From Bordetella parapertussis (GTDB taxonomy: Bacteria; Pseudomonadota; Gammaproteobacteria; Burkholderiales; Burkholderiaceae_B): a stretch of 19,649 nucleotides of DNA. Position 1 is the first letter of the stretch, and the number at the start of each line of letters is the position of its first letter. A program made the translations under genes and the position numbers. A model generated the notes under the pieces. The model was not told the origin of the DNA. It ran no database searches and saw nothing but the letters and a program-made list of their open reading frames with translations. Location: assembly GCA_945911685.1 (NCBI GenBank), contig CAMEAW010000044.1, forward strand, positions 1 to 19,649, written 5' to 3'. Of this stretch, positions 1-7,514 are shown one piece after another.

Positions 1-23
1 CATCGATTTCTGACCTCCTTTCC
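1..23 (-). promoter_or_regulatory. Ribosome binding site and start codon of a divergent gene leaving the window
   Basis: Read on the minus strand, positions 23 to 1 give GGAAAGGAGGTCAGAAATCG followed directly by ATG (bases 3-1). AAGGAGGT is a near-perfect anti-Shine-Dalgarno match about 9 bases before the ATG. This is what the start of a well-translated gene looks like, but only its start codon is inside the window, so its product is unknown. It would be divergent from rhlE and share the 174-bp region 4-177 with it. Confidence 0.6.
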
Positions 24-177
24 TTTCGTGGGCAGCAAGTGTGATCCAGATAGATGGATCTCCAGCCCAGACGTTCGGTTGATTCGGTCGGCACGATGCT
101 CGATTCAACCGACTACCGCCGGTCTACCAATTCTCCGGGCTGCGTCACACGGCCACTATCTGGCCTCTAGGAAAGTC
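24..177 (+). promoter_or_regulatory. Upstream and 5' leader region of rhlE, with two inverted repeats
   Basis: This non-coding stretch must hold the promoter of rhlE and probably that of the divergent gene to the left. I see no convincing -35/-10 pair in either direction. It does contain CGGTTGA (76-82) facing TCAACCG (105-111), and GGCCA (151-155) facing TGGCC (161-165) with a 5-base loop. The second hairpin ends just before the AGGAAA ribosome binding site at 169-174. An open frame runs through the region from 28, but it lacks a ribosome binding site and family similarity, so I treat the region as leader. Confidence 0.45.
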
Positions 178-1947
178 ATGTCCTTCGATTCGTTAGGGCT
201 CGCGCCCGCTTTACTCTCTTCAATTGAACGTACGGGTTTTACCACCCCCACGCCTGTGCAAATGGCAGCGATCCCGCCCGCTATGGCCGGCTCTGACTTA
301 ATGGTCTCGTCGCAAACTGGTAGCGGAAAAACTGCAGCCTTTATGCTGCCTGCGCTACACCGTATTGCACAAAAATCCGCCAATAAAGGCCGTGGTGTGC
401 AAGTGTTGGTGTTGACACCCACGCGCGAACTCGCCTTGCAGGTTAGCGAAGCCACCGCCGCTTACGGCAGCAATCTTGATGATTTACGCATCGCCACCGT
501 CGTCGGCGGCATGCCTTACGGCGCGCAGCTCAAGGCTTTATCACGTCGTGTTGACGTTTTAGTCGCGACTCCTGGCCGCTTGCTCGACCACTTGCAAGCT
601 CGCCGCGTTGACCTGTCAACCGTACACACGCTCGTGCTCGACGAAGCCGACCGTATGCTGGATATGGGCTTTATCGATGACATCAATACGATCGTTGATC
701 GCACGCCTCAAGATCGTCAAACTTTGTTGTTTTCAGCAACGCTTGATGGCACAGTGGCTAAGTTGGCCGCTCGTATGATGCGTGACCCGCAGCGAATTGA
801 ATTGGCCTCGCAGTCAGATCGCCATGCCAACATCACGCAAACATTGCTGTATGCAGATGATGCTGGTCACAAATTGCGTTTGCTGGATCACATCTTGCGC
901 GATGCTGCCATGGATCAGGCAATTGTCTTTACCGCCACCAAGCGCGGCGCAGATGATTTGGCCGAGCACTTGGCTGACACGGGTTTTTCAGTGATGGCTT
1001 TGCATGGTGATATGAATCAACGCCAGCGTTCACGCACACTCACTGAAGTGCAAGACGGTCGGGTACGTGTCTTGGTGGCTACTGATGTCGCCGCACGCGG
1101 TATCGACGTCCAAGCTATTAGCCACGCTATTAATTACGATCTGCCGATGCAGCCTGAAGATTACGTGCACCGTATTGGCCGTACTGGCCGTGCAGGACGC
1201 GATGGTTTGGCTTACACCTTGGCCGTGCACGGCGAACGTCATAAAGTGCGCCGTATCGAGCACTTTATTGGTCATCAAATCCCTTCAGAAGTGATTGCAG
1301 GTCTTGAACCGCAACGCACACCAAGCGCGCGCCCCGAAGGCGCTGGCCGTGGTGCGGGTGGTAAAAAGGGCGGACGTTTTAGCAACGACCGTAGTTCGGC
1401 TCCAAGTGGTGGTGGTTATGCGGGTCGTGAATCACGCCCCTACGCACCACGCGGTGATAAGCCGTTTGCCGATCGTGGCGAGCGTAGCTTTGCCCCACGT
1501 GGTGACAAGCCCTTCACGCCTCGCGGTGACAAGCCGTTTGCAGATCGTGGCGAAAAATCCTTTGCGCCTCGTGGCGACAAACCGTTTGCCCCACGTGGTG
1601 AAAAATCTTACGCACCACGTGGTGAAAAATCGTACGGTGATCGTAGCTACGCCCCACGCGGTGATCAACCGCATGCCGCACGTAGCGAAAATCCCTTCGC
1701 AAACGCGCGCACTGAGCCACGTTCGTTTGAGCCCCGCACTGATCGTGGTACTTCAGATCGCCCAGCTTACGCAGGTAAGCCAGCTCGCCCAGCGCGCGAC
1801 TTTGCGCCACGCGCTGCAGCACCAAGTGGCAAAACGTTTGCACCACGCGGTGATGGTCCAGCCCGGGCCGGTGCACCGCGCCCAGGCGCACCACGTGCCG
1901 CCACAGGCGCGCGTCGTGGCTTTACCTTTGACGGCGGCCGCCGTTAA
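178..1947 (+). CDS. rhlE: DEAD-box ATP-dependent RNA helicase, RhlE type
   Basis: An RNA-unwinding ATPase of the RhlE group, expected to act on structured RNA in ribosome assembly, mRNA decay or cold adaptation. The 589-residue protein shows the helicase motifs in order: Q-motif around Gln28 (TPTPVQ), motif I QTGSGKT (46-52), PTREL (81-85), TPGR (131-134), DEAD (155-158) followed by RMLDMGF, SAT (186-188), VATDVAARGID (300-310) and HRIGRTGR (331-338). Residues from about 380 to 589 form an Arg/Gly/Pro-rich, strongly basic, low-complexity tail with 8-residue repeats, a likely RNA-binding extension. The start at 178 follows AGGAAA by 3 bases (169-174) and gives the usual MSFDSLGL N-terminus; the frame stays open 50 codons further upstream without support. 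An intrinsic terminator follows at 1988-2032. Confidence 0.95.
   Translation: MSFDSLGLAPALLSSIERTGFTTPTPVQMAAIPPAMAGSDLMVSSQTGSGKTAAFMLPALHRIAQKSANKGRGVQVLVLTPTRELALQVSEATAAYGSNLDDLRIATVVGGMPYGAQLKALSRRVDVLVATPGRLLDHLQARRVDLSTVHTLVLDEADRMLDMGFIDDINTIVDRTPQDRQTLLFSATLDGTVAKLAARMMRDPQRIELASQSDRHANITQTLLYADDAGHKLRLLDHILRDAAMDQAIVFTATKRGADDLAEHLADTGFSVMALHGDMNQRQRSRTLTEVQDGRVRVLVATDVAARGIDVQAISHAINYDLPMQPEDYVHRIGRTGRAGRDGLAYTLAVHGERHKVRRIEHFIGHQIPSEVIAGLEPQRTPSARPEGAGRGAGGKKGGRFSNDRSSAPSGGGYAGRESRPYAPRGDKPFADRGERSFAPRGDKPFTPRGDKPFADRGEKSFAPRGDKPFAPRGEKSYAPRGEKSYGDRSYAPRGDQPHAARSENPFANARTEPRSFEPRTDRGTSDRPAYAGKPARPARDFAPRAAAPSGKTFAPRGDGPARAGAPRPGAPRAATGARRGFTFDGGRR
1441..1719 (+). repeat. 24-bp tandem repeats coding an 8-residue unit in the RhlE tail
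   Basis: From residue 422 the protein is built of 8-residue units of the form F/Y-A-P/D-R-G-D/E-K-P/S, such as YAPRGDKP, FADRGERS, FTPRGDKP and FAPRGEKS. Eight full units (1441-1632) are followed by a short unit YGDRS (1633-1647) and three decaying ones (YAPRGDQP, HAARSENP, FANARTEP). Each unit is 24 bp. The bases vary at third positions while the residues hold, so selection seems to keep the peptide. The regular period also keeps long open frames in other phases, which explains the large spurious frames over 1295-1954. Confidence 0.85.
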
Positions 1948-1961
1948 GTTGTAGACAAGCA

Positions 1962-3128
1962 GTGCCTGCCGAGACCTCAATCCCGGTAAGCGCTGACGCG
2001 CTGGCGCATAGCCAACGTGTCAGCGCTTTTTTACGCGCTCAGATTCTAGAGCAGGATGGCTGGATGCCGTTTAGTGAATGGATGCACCATGTGTTGTACG
2101 CACCGGGGCTTGGCTATTACGCCGCAGGCAGCGTTAAGCTAGCCGAAGCGACTATGGCGAACACCGGCGATTTCGTCACCGCGCCACAACTGACTCCGCT
2201 GTTTGGCCACACGCTGGCACGACAGGTGCTCGAAGTCTTGCAGCAGTCTGCCTCAGCTGACATCCTTGAGTTCGGTGCCGGTAGCGGCGCGCTGGCGCAC
2301 AGCGTTTTAAGTGCACTCGATTCGCAAGGTTTCACCGCCACCTATTTCATACTCGAAGTATCTGCCGACTTAAAACTCAGGCAGCAGCAGTTGCTTGCCC
2401 CCTGGGGCAACCGAGTCGTCTGGCTTGACCGAACCCCTTCGCAGTTCAGCGGTTGTATCTTGGCCAACGAAGTGCTTGATGCCATGCCGGTCGAACTCTT
2501 TGCCTGGTCAGAGCACGCGGATCAAGTGTTGCAGCGTGGCGTCGTGTCTCACAAAGACGGTTTTGCATATCAAGATCGCGTGGCACCCGCTGCGCTAGAG
2601 CAGGCGGTGCGCTCGCGCATGCCCTACCTGCCGGGTTATCGCTCAGAAATCAATCTACAGGCCGAAGCGTGGGTGCGCGATCTAAGCATCTGGCTGACCA
2701 AGGGTGCGGCCCTACTGATTGATTATGGCTTTCCGCGCCACGAATTTTTTCATCCTCAGCGCCAACGTGGCACGTTGATGTGCCACATCCAGCATCGCGC
2801 ACACGACGATGTGTTTTTAGCCCCGGGCTTGCAAGATATCACCGCGCATGTGGATTTCACGGCCATTGCCGACACCGCTTTTGCGGCAGGCCTTGAAGTG
2901 TTGGGCTACACCTCGCAGGCCAGATTTTTATTGAATAGTGGTTTGCCAGAGCTCTTAAACAAGCTTGATCAAACCGATTCCAAGGCGCTTGCACAGACGC
3001 ACGGCGCGGTGCAAAAACTGCTGTCAGAAGCCGAGATGGGTGAACTCTTCAAAGTGATGGCCCTCAGCCGCGGCCTCGACCAGCCCTTGTCGGGATTCAG
3101 TCGAGGTGACCGTAGCGCGCAACTCTGA
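1962..3128 (+). CDS. SAM-dependent methyltransferase, MidA/NDUFAF7 (COG1565) family
   Basis: A class I SAM-dependent methyltransferase of 388 residues. The eukaryotic relative NDUFAF7 methylates an arginine of a complex I subunit; the bacterial substrate is not established. Visible marks are LYAPGLGYYAAG (45-56), glycine-rich SAM motif LEFGAGSGAL (102-111), ILANEVLDAMPVE (166-178), PGYRSEINLQAEAWV (224-238) and LLIDYGF (251-257) followed by the HPQR...GTL segment. The GTG at 1962 has no clear ribosome binding site, but the residues after it (ADALAHS and onward) resemble family N-termini. The alternative is ATG 2064, with AGGA at 2053-2056, which would drop 34 residues. The gene begins 14 bases after rhlE and its first codons carry a terminator hairpin. 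It converges on trpC across 99 bp. Confidence 0.85.
   Translation: MPAETSIPVSADALAHSQRVSAFLRAQILEQDGWMPFSEWMHHVLYAPGLGYYAAGSVKLAEATMANTGDFVTAPQLTPLFGHTLARQVLEVLQQSASADILEFGAGSGALAHSVLSALDSQGFTATYFILEVSADLKLRQQQLLAPWGNRVVWLDRTPSQFSGCILANEVLDAMPVELFAWSEHADQVLQRGVVSHKDGFAYQDRVAPAALEQAVRSRMPYLPGYRSEINLQAEAWVRDLSIWLTKGAALLIDYGFPRHEFFHPQRQRGTLMCHIQHRAHDDVFLAPGLQDITAHVDFTAIADTAFAAGLEVLGYTSQARFLLNSGLPELLNKLDQTDSKALAQTHGAVQKLLSEAEMGELFKVMALSRGLDQPLSGFSRGDRSAQL
1988..2032 (+). terminator. Intrinsic terminator after rhlE, inside the start of the methyltransferase frame
   Basis: AAGCGCTGAC (1988-1997) is perfectly complementary to GTCAGCGCTT (2019-2028), and the T-run continues to 2032, giving six consecutive T's (2027-2032). 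Inside the loop TGGC (2002-2005) faces GCCA (2011-2014), so the hairpin can extend further. It begins 40 bases after the rhlE stop, where a rhlE terminator would be expected, yet it overlaps codons 9-24 of the downstream frame read from GTG 1962. No experimental evidence is available here. Confidence 0.8.
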
Positions 3129-3227
3129 GCAGAGTGCGTCTTCGGCATCGCCTTCAGATCCAAAAAAGATAGCGTTAACAGTGTAGAAGCTCAAGCGAAA
3201 CGCAAACCTGACGCTTGCGAGTACGGT
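3129..3227. other. Convergent gap between methyltransferase and trpC
   Basis: The two genes end facing each other. CAAGCG (3192-3197) faces CGCTTG (3212-3217) across a 14-base loop, and CGCAA (3201-3205) faces TTGCG (3215-3219) as an alternative. Neither is followed by a U-run at the right distance, so I do not call a terminator for the trp operon here. Confidence 0.3.
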
Positions 3228-4016
3228 TCACGCAAATAACCGCGCTAACTCAACACCAGGCTCGGGCGCCCGCATAAACGCCTCGCCCACCAAAAAGGCC
3301 TGAACATCGTGCGCTCGCATTCGCTGCACATCGGCGGGGTTCACGATGCCACTTTCGGTCACGACGCGCTTGCCTGCCGGGATGCGACCCAACAGATCAA
3401 TTGTGTTTTGAAGCGACGTTTCAAACGTACGCAAGTTGCGATTATTGATACCCAGTAGCGAGGTATTCAAATCAAGCGCGATTTCAAGTTCTTGGGCGTC
3501 GTGTACTTCAACCAGCACATCCATGCCAAGCTCAAAAGCGCAGGCTTCAAATTCGCTGAGTTGCGTGGCGGTCAAAGCCGACACAATCAACAAAATGCAG
3601 TCGGCGCCCATGGCACGCGCTGCGATGATTTGATAAGGGTCGACCATAAAATCTTTGCGCAACACCGGCAGGTTGCAGGCTGCACGTGCCTGGCGCAAAT
3701 AGTCATCCGCACCTTGAAAAAACTGCTCGTCGGTGAGTACCGATAAACACGCTGCGCCGTGTGCGGCATACGAGGCTGCGATTTCAGCAGGCTGAAAATT
3801 TTCACGCAAGACGCCTTTTGAGGGCGACGCCTTTTTGATCTCGGCAATCACACCTGCGTGTCCGCTTTCAATTTTTGTTTCAATTGCCTGAGCAAAGCCG
3901 CGAATATCGTTGCGTGCTTTGGCCGCGGCAAGCAGGCTGGCTTCGCTATGCAGGGCACGCGCCGCAGCGACCTCTTGGGCTTTGACTGCCAGAATTTTGT
4001 TTAGGATATCGCTCAT
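3228..4016 (-). CDS. trpC: Indole-3-glycerol phosphate synthase
   Basis: Closes the indole ring from carboxyphenylaminodeoxyribulose phosphate, releasing CO2 and water; cytoplasmic TIM-barrel enzyme of tryptophan synthesis. The 262-residue length fits a monofunctional TrpC with no fused TrpF. Conserved family segments are [11 protein letters not shown] (58-68), RKDF (120-123) with the catalytic lysine, VEVHD (169-173), GINNRNL (189-195) and TESGI (220-224), all intact. The start ATG (4016-4014) overlaps the trpD stop as ATGA, a sign of translational coupling. The frame stays open 9 codons upstream inside trpD, but the overlap start gives the expected MSDILNKIL. It is the last gene of the trp operon as seen here; trpF, trpB and trpA are not in the window. 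Confidence 0.96.
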   Translation of the reverse strand: MSDILNKILAVKAQEVAAARALHSEASLLAAAKARNDIRGFAQAIETKIESGHAGVIAEIKKASPSKGVLRENFQPAEIAASYAAHGAACLSVLTDEQFFQGADDYLRQARAACNLPVLRKDFMVDPYQIIAARAMGADCILLIVSALTATQLSEFEACAFELGMDVLVEVHDAQELEIALDLNTSLLGINNRNLRTFETSLQNTIDLLGRIPAGKRVVTESGIVNPADVQRMRAHDVQAFLVGEAFMRAPEPGVELARLFA

Positions 4017-5041
4017 GCTGCAAACTTTTTTGTTTTGGCACAAAAGGCGTCAAGTTTTGCGCGGGCCGCACCGCTTGCAATCGCTTCAAACGCCATCTTG
4101 ATACCTTGTTGAATAGAGGTGGCATGGTTGCCAACGTAAATTGCCAGGCCCGCATTGAGTGCGACAATATCACGGGCAGTGCTCGGCTTGTTGGTAAGGG
4201 CTTCAAGCACGCGGTCGCGTGACTCTTCTTTACTTGACACACGAATGCCCCGGTTTGACACCATGGTCAGACCAAAATCTTCTGGATGGATTTCGTACTC
4301 GGTAATGACGCCATCTTTAAGTTCGCCGACCAGCGTACCGGCACCCAGCGATGCTTCATCCATGCCATCTTTGCCGTGCACAATCATGACGTGTTTAGAG
4401 CCTAATAATTGCAACACACGGACTTGGATGCCGACTAAATCAGAATGAAAGACCCCCATCAATTGGTTGCCTGCGCCTGCGGGATTTGTTAGCGGCCCAA
4501 GGATATTAAAAATAGTGCGAACACCTAGCTCTTTGCGAATCGGCGCAATGTTTTTCATGGCGCCGTGATGGGCTTGCGCGAACATAAAACCAATACCGAT
4601 CTCTTCAATGCACTCGGTGATTTGCGGCGGCGTGAGCGCCAGATTAGCGCCCAAGGCTTCAAGCACATCGGCACTGCCCGAAGATGACGAAGCGCTGCGC
4701 CCGCCATGTTTGGCAATCGGTACGCCGGCCGCGGCCGCAACAAACATTGCGGTTGTTGAGATGTTGAAGGTACTGCTGCCATCGCCACCCGTGCCGCACA
4801 TATCGACCATCTCCTGAGGGTTGGCAACATGCACGGGCGTGGCAAACTCACGCATCACTTGCGCGGCAGCGGTGATCTCGCCAACCGTCTCTTTTTTAAC
4901 GCGCAGGCCCATCAGTAGCGCCGCAGCGATTGTGGGCGACATTTCGCCGCGCATCAGCATACGCATCAAGTGCAGCATCTCGTCATGAAAAATCTCACGA
5001 TGTTCGATGCAGCGGTGTAGTGCTTCGTTTGGGGTAATCAT
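4013..5041 (-). CDS. trpD: Anthranilate phosphoribosyltransferase
   Basis: Transfers the phosphoribosyl group from PRPP to anthranilate, the second step of tryptophan synthesis. The 342-residue length is normal for a stand-alone TrpD. Visible marks are the PRPP-binding CGTGGD (82-87), KHGGRS (111-116), [11 protein letters not shown] (121-131) and LGPLTNP (181-187). KHGGRS replaces the KHGNRS of enteric enzymes, and the usual lysine of SSKSGS is serine here (SSSSGS); the surrounding fold residues are intact, so I expect an active enzyme. GGAG lies 7 bases before the ATG. The gap to trpG is 96 bases, wide for this operon, and holds two inverted repeats. The stop overlaps the trpC start by 4 bases (ATGA, 4013-4016). 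Confidence 0.96.
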   Translation of the reverse strand: MITPNEALHRCIEHREIFHDEMLHLMRMLMRGEMSPTIAAALLMGLRVKKETVGEITAAAQVMREFATPVHVANPQEMVDMCGTGGDGSSTFNISTTAMFVAAAAGVPIAKHGGRSASSSSGSADVLEALGANLALTPPQITECIEEIGIGFMFAQAHHGAMKNIAPIRKELGVRTIFNILGPLTNPAGAGNQLMGVFHSDLVGIQVRVLQLLGSKHVMIVHGKDGMDEASLGAGTLVGELKDGVITEYEIHPEDFGLTMVSNRGIRVSSKEESRDRVLEALTNKPSTARDIVALNAGLAIYVGNHATSIQQGIKMAFEAIASGAARAKLDAFCAKTKKFAA

Positions 5042-5137
5042 GTATTGCTCCGTGATGCCTAGTCGCGCAAGCGTTAGGCGACTTTCAATATGATCAGGTG
5101 AATTTTGCGACGCAAAGCGAGACCGAGCGCGCTTCCA
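5042..5137 (-). other. trpG-trpD gap with two inverted repeats
   Basis: AGTCGC (5061-5066) faces GCGACT (5078-5083) across 11 bases, and TTTGCG (5104-5109) faces CGCAAA (5111-5116) around a single A. On the transcribed (minus) strand both would form hairpins in the mRNA between trpG and trpD, the first one just before the trpD ribosome binding site. Neither is followed by a U-run, so they do not look like terminators. A role in RNA processing or in setting the trpG to trpD ratio is only inference. Confidence 0.4.
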
Positions 5138-5716
5138 TCAAACTTTGACCTCAGCAAGCTCAAGAAAGTTACGCAATAACGCGTGACCATGCTCGCTTAA
5201 GATTGATTCTGGATGAAACTGTACGCCATAAACCGGTAGTGTTTTGTGCCGCACCCCCATGATCTCGCCATCGGCTGTTTGTGCTGTGATCGCCAGGCAC
5301 TCGGGGATTGAGGCGCGTTCAATCGCCAGTGAGTGATACCGAATCACCGTGTAAGGCGAAGGCAAACCTTTAAAAATATCGGTGTTGGTGTGCGTAATCT
5401 CAGAAGTCTTGCCATGCATGATTTTCTGAGCGCGAATAATCTTGCCACCAAAAGCTGCGCCGATGGCTTGATGCCCAAGGCACACACCCAAGATCGGCTT
5501 TTTACCGGCATAGTGTTTGATGACATCAATCGAGATCCCGGCCTCGGCGGGCGAGCACGGCCCGGGCGACACACAGATGTGATCCGGCGCAAGCGCATCG
5601 ATCTCTTCAAGGGTGATTTGGTCATTGCGATACACGCGTACATCTTGGCCCAATTCGCCAAAGTATTGCACCAGGTTGTAGGTAAACGAGTCGTAGTTAT
5701 CGATCATCAGTAGCAT
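5138..5716 (-). CDS. trpG: Anthranilate synthase component II (glutamine amidotransferase)
   Basis: Supplies ammonia from glutamine to TrpE for anthranilate formation. The 192-residue protein is a class I amidotransferase: N-terminal [11 protein letters not shown] (4-14), oxyanion segment [11 protein letters not shown] (50-60), nucleophile Cys79 in GVCLGHQ, and the His168/Glu170 pair in FHPES. The segment RYHSLAI (126-132) is typical of TrpG/PabA, so the protein could in principle serve both anthranilate and p-aminobenzoate synthesis. Its place between trpE and trpD makes the anthranilate role primary. It begins 33 bases after trpE on the same strand. The ribosome binding site is weak (TGGA), suggesting dependence on translation of trpE. 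Confidence 0.95.
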   Translation of the reverse strand: MLLMIDNYDSFTYNLVQYFGELGQDVRVYRNDQITLEEIDALAPDHICVSPGPCSPAEAGISIDVIKHYAGKKPILGVCLGHQAIGAAFGGKIIRAQKIMHGKTSEITHTNTDIFKGLPSPYTVIRYHSLAIERASIPECLAITAQTADGEIMGVRHKTLPVYGVQFHPESILSEHGHALLRNFLELAEVKV

Positions 5717-5749
5717 GGTTTGAATCCAGGTCGTATCACGGTGGCGGGT

Positions 5750-7288
5750 TTAAAACGGGTCATCAAGCCCGGTTTGCACTTGTTCGGCCGCGCGTAACAC
5801 TGCGCGGGCTTTTGCCTCGGTTTCTTGCCATTCGAGTTCAGGGTCAGAGTCGGCCACGATACCGGCCGCCGCCTGCACATACAACATGCCGTCTTTGACG
5901 ATACCGGTACGAATAGCGATCGCGACATCCATCTCGCCACCGTAACTCAGGTAGCCGGCCGCGCCGCCATAAATTCCGCGACGCACAGGTTCGAGCTCGT
6001 CGATCATTTGCATGGCACGCACTTTAGGTGCGCCCGTTAAAGTACCCGCCGGAAACGAAGCACGTAAGACATCCATGTTGCTCATGCCCGCCTCAAGCGT
6101 ACCCGCTACGTTTGAAACCAGGTGCATGACATGCGAGTAACGCTCGATCACCATGGTGTCGGTCACCTTGACGGTACCGATTTTGGCGACACGTCCCACG
6201 TCGTTACGCGCCAGGTCGATCAGCATGACATGTTCGGCACGTTCTTTGGGGTCGGCTAGCAGTTCTTCGGCCAGCGCGGCATCCAGCTCGGGGGTCGCGC
6301 CGCGTTTGCGCGTTCCGGCCAAAGGACGAATCGTGATGGTGGTTTCGGGTGCTGAACCGGCAGGTGCCCCTTCGGCGAGCGGCAGGGCCTCTTGGCGCAC
6401 AAGAATCTCGGGCGAAGCGCCTACCACCTGAAAGTCGCCGAAGTTCCAGTAATACATGTAGGGCGAGGGGTTTAGGCTGCGCAACGCGCGATAGAGCGAG
6501 AGTGGTGAATCGCTGAACGGTTTGGTAATCACTTGCCCGACTTGTACCTGCATCAGATCGCCCGCTGCGATGTATTCTTTTGCGCGCAACACCGCTGCCA
6601 GGTAATCGGCTTTGGCAAAGTGGCGTTCTTCGGCGGTCACGACGCTTGAATGGCTATACGGGATTTCAATGGGCTTGCGTAGCCGAACCCGCAAATCTTT
6701 AAGGCGTTGCTGGGCGCGATTAAAGGCCTCGGGGGTAGCCGGATCGGCATACACCATCAGATAAATACGCCCAGCCAAGTTGTCAACAATGACTAATTCG
6801 TCGACTTGCAACAACAAGATGTCGGGAGGGCCTTCGCCCATCCCCGCCGGGTAGGGCTTGGTGGCGGAGCCGAGTTTGGGCTCGATGTGCCGAACTGTAT
6901 CGTAACCAAAATACCCCGCCAGACCGCCTGCAAAGCGTGGCATGCCAGGGCGCAAGGCCACCTTGAAGCGCGCTTGATATTGCGAAATAAAGGTCAGTGG
7001 ATCGCCCTGATGGGTTTCAACGACTTTGTCATCGCGCAGCACTTCAGTGGTGGTGCCGCGTGCACGGATAACGTTACGCGCGGGCAAGCCAATAAACGAG
7101 TAGCGCCCAAAGCGTTCGCCACCCACCACCGACTCGAGCAGGCACGAATTTTTACCGCCTTGAGGGCCGCTGTGCGCCAGTTTTAAATAAATCGCCAGTG
7201 GGGTATCGAGATCGGCATAGGTTTCGACGATCAGTGGGATCCGGTTATAGCCTTGCGCCGCGAGGGCTTTAAATTCGATTTCAGTCAT
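5750..7288 (-). CDS. trpE: Anthranilate synthase component I
   Basis: Converts chorismate and ammonia to anthranilate, the committed step of tryptophan synthesis. The 512-residue protein has an N-terminal part with LLES (50-53) and GRYS (61-64), the element that binds feedback tryptophan in characterised enzymes. The chorismate-binding part shows NPSPYMYYW (273-281), RPLAGTRKRG (321-330), KERAEHVMLIDLARND (348-363), FPAGTLTGAPK (412-422) and YGGAAGY (440-446). It lacks a fused TrpG domain. The start at 7288 has no good ribosome binding site, but the protein then begins MTEIEFKALA as in related enzymes; a TTG at 7324 in frame is less likely. The preceding 200 bases form a full transcription attenuator. 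Confidence 0.96.
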   Translation of the reverse strand: MTEIEFKALAAQGYNRIPLIVETYADLDTPLAIYLKLAHSGPQGGKNSCLLESVVGGERFGRYSFIGLPARNVIRARGTTTEVLRDDKVVETHQGDPLTFISQYQARFKVALRPGMPRFAGGLAGYFGYDTVRHIEPKLGSATKPYPAGMGEGPPDILLLQVDELVIVDNLAGRIYLMVYADPATPEAFNRAQQRLKDLRVRLRKPIEIPYSHSSVVTAEERHFAKADYLAAVLRAKEYIAAGDLMQVQVGQVITKPFSDSPLSLYRALRSLNPSPYMYYWNFGDFQVVGASPEILVRQEALPLAEGAPAGSAPETTITIRPLAGTRKRGATPELDAALAEELLADPKERAEHVMLIDLARNDVGRVAKIGTVKVTDTMVIERYSHVMHLVSNVAGTLEAGMSNMDVLRASFPAGTLTGAPKVRAMQMIDELEPVRRGIYGGAAGYLSYGGEMDVAIAIRTGIVKDGMLYVQAAAGIVADSDPELEWQETEAKARAVLRAAEQVQTGLDDPF

Positions 7289-7357
7289 TTTTAGACAATT
7301 CTCGTAGGGCGGTTTCAAGGACAAAGTGCAACGCGGCGTAAAGCTTGGTCAAACAAT

Positions 7358-7387
7358 AAAAAAGCCCGGCCATGTTTGGACGGGCTT
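7358..7387 (-). terminator. trp attenuator terminator hairpin (stems 3:4)
   Basis: On the minus strand AAGCCCG (7387-7381) pairs with CGGGCTT (7368-7362). After one mismatch CCA (7379-7377) pairs with TGG (7372-7370) around the loop AACA. The run of T's (7363-7358) follows at once. It ends 69 bases before the trpE start and lies downstream of a Trp-rich leader peptide, so it is the regulated terminator of the trp leader. Confidence 0.88.
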
Positions 7388-7467
7388 GGTTTGTATGTTT
7401 AGTCTGGTGGCCTAAGCCTTGAGACTGACTGCTGACAAAACCTTACCCGAGACAAAAACGCCACCAG
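7383..7467 (-). promoter_or_regulatory. trp attenuator: protector (1:2) and antiterminator (2:3) stems
   Basis: Segment 1, CTGGTGGC (7467-7460), lies over the adjacent Trp codons of the leader peptide and is perfectly complementary to segment 2, GCCACCAG (7411-7404). Segment 2 also begins with GGCTTAGG (7418-7411), which pairs with CCAAGCC (7389-7383) with one bulged A and so would break the terminator stem. A ribosome stalled on the Trp codons would cover segment 1 and free segment 2 to form the antiterminator. A ribosome that reaches the stop codon would allow termination. The pairing is read from sequence; the switching is inferred from the known trp attenuation mechanism. Confidence 0.85.
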
Positions 7468-7514
7468 CGCCACGAGGCGCCAGTTACGAGTTGCATAGGG
7501 TTAAATGATTTCAT
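7443..7514 (-). CDS. trpL: trp operon leader peptide
   Basis: A short frame of 23 codons from ATG 7514, or 17 codons from the in-frame ATG 7496, ending with TAA at 7445-7443. Its C-terminal part is ASWRWWRFCLG: three Trp codons within four, a density not expected by chance just before trpE. Neither ATG has a strong Shine-Dalgarno; the first follows GAAG directly and may be too close. The frame starts 16 bases after the gph stop and is followed by the alternative stems of the attenuator. Its role is to sense charged tRNA-Trp, not to make a working protein. Confidence 0.87.
   Translation of the reverse strand: MKSFNPMQLVTGASWRWWRFCLG

Noticed and set aside
28..177. N-terminal extension of rhlE by 50 codons
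   Set aside because: The extension has no ribosome binding site and no resemblance to helicase N-termini. AGGAAA before ATG 178 gives the normal start.
1295..1954. A 219-codon open frame in another plus-strand phase over the rhlE tail, plus minus-strand frames at 1432-1674 and 1514-1894
   Set aside because: The 24-bp repeat of the rhlE tail keeps these phases free of stops. The predicted peptides are repetitive Val/His/Arg-rich strings without ribosome binding sites, while the rhlE phase holds a sensible RNA-binding tail.
3192..3219. Terminator for trpC or the methyltransferase gene in the convergent gap
   Set aside because: The stems are 5-6 bp with long loops and no U-run follows, so support is too weak.
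7289..7324. TTG 7324 as the trpE start
   Set aside because: It adds 12 residues without a ribosome binding site. ATG 7288 gives the family-like N-terminus.
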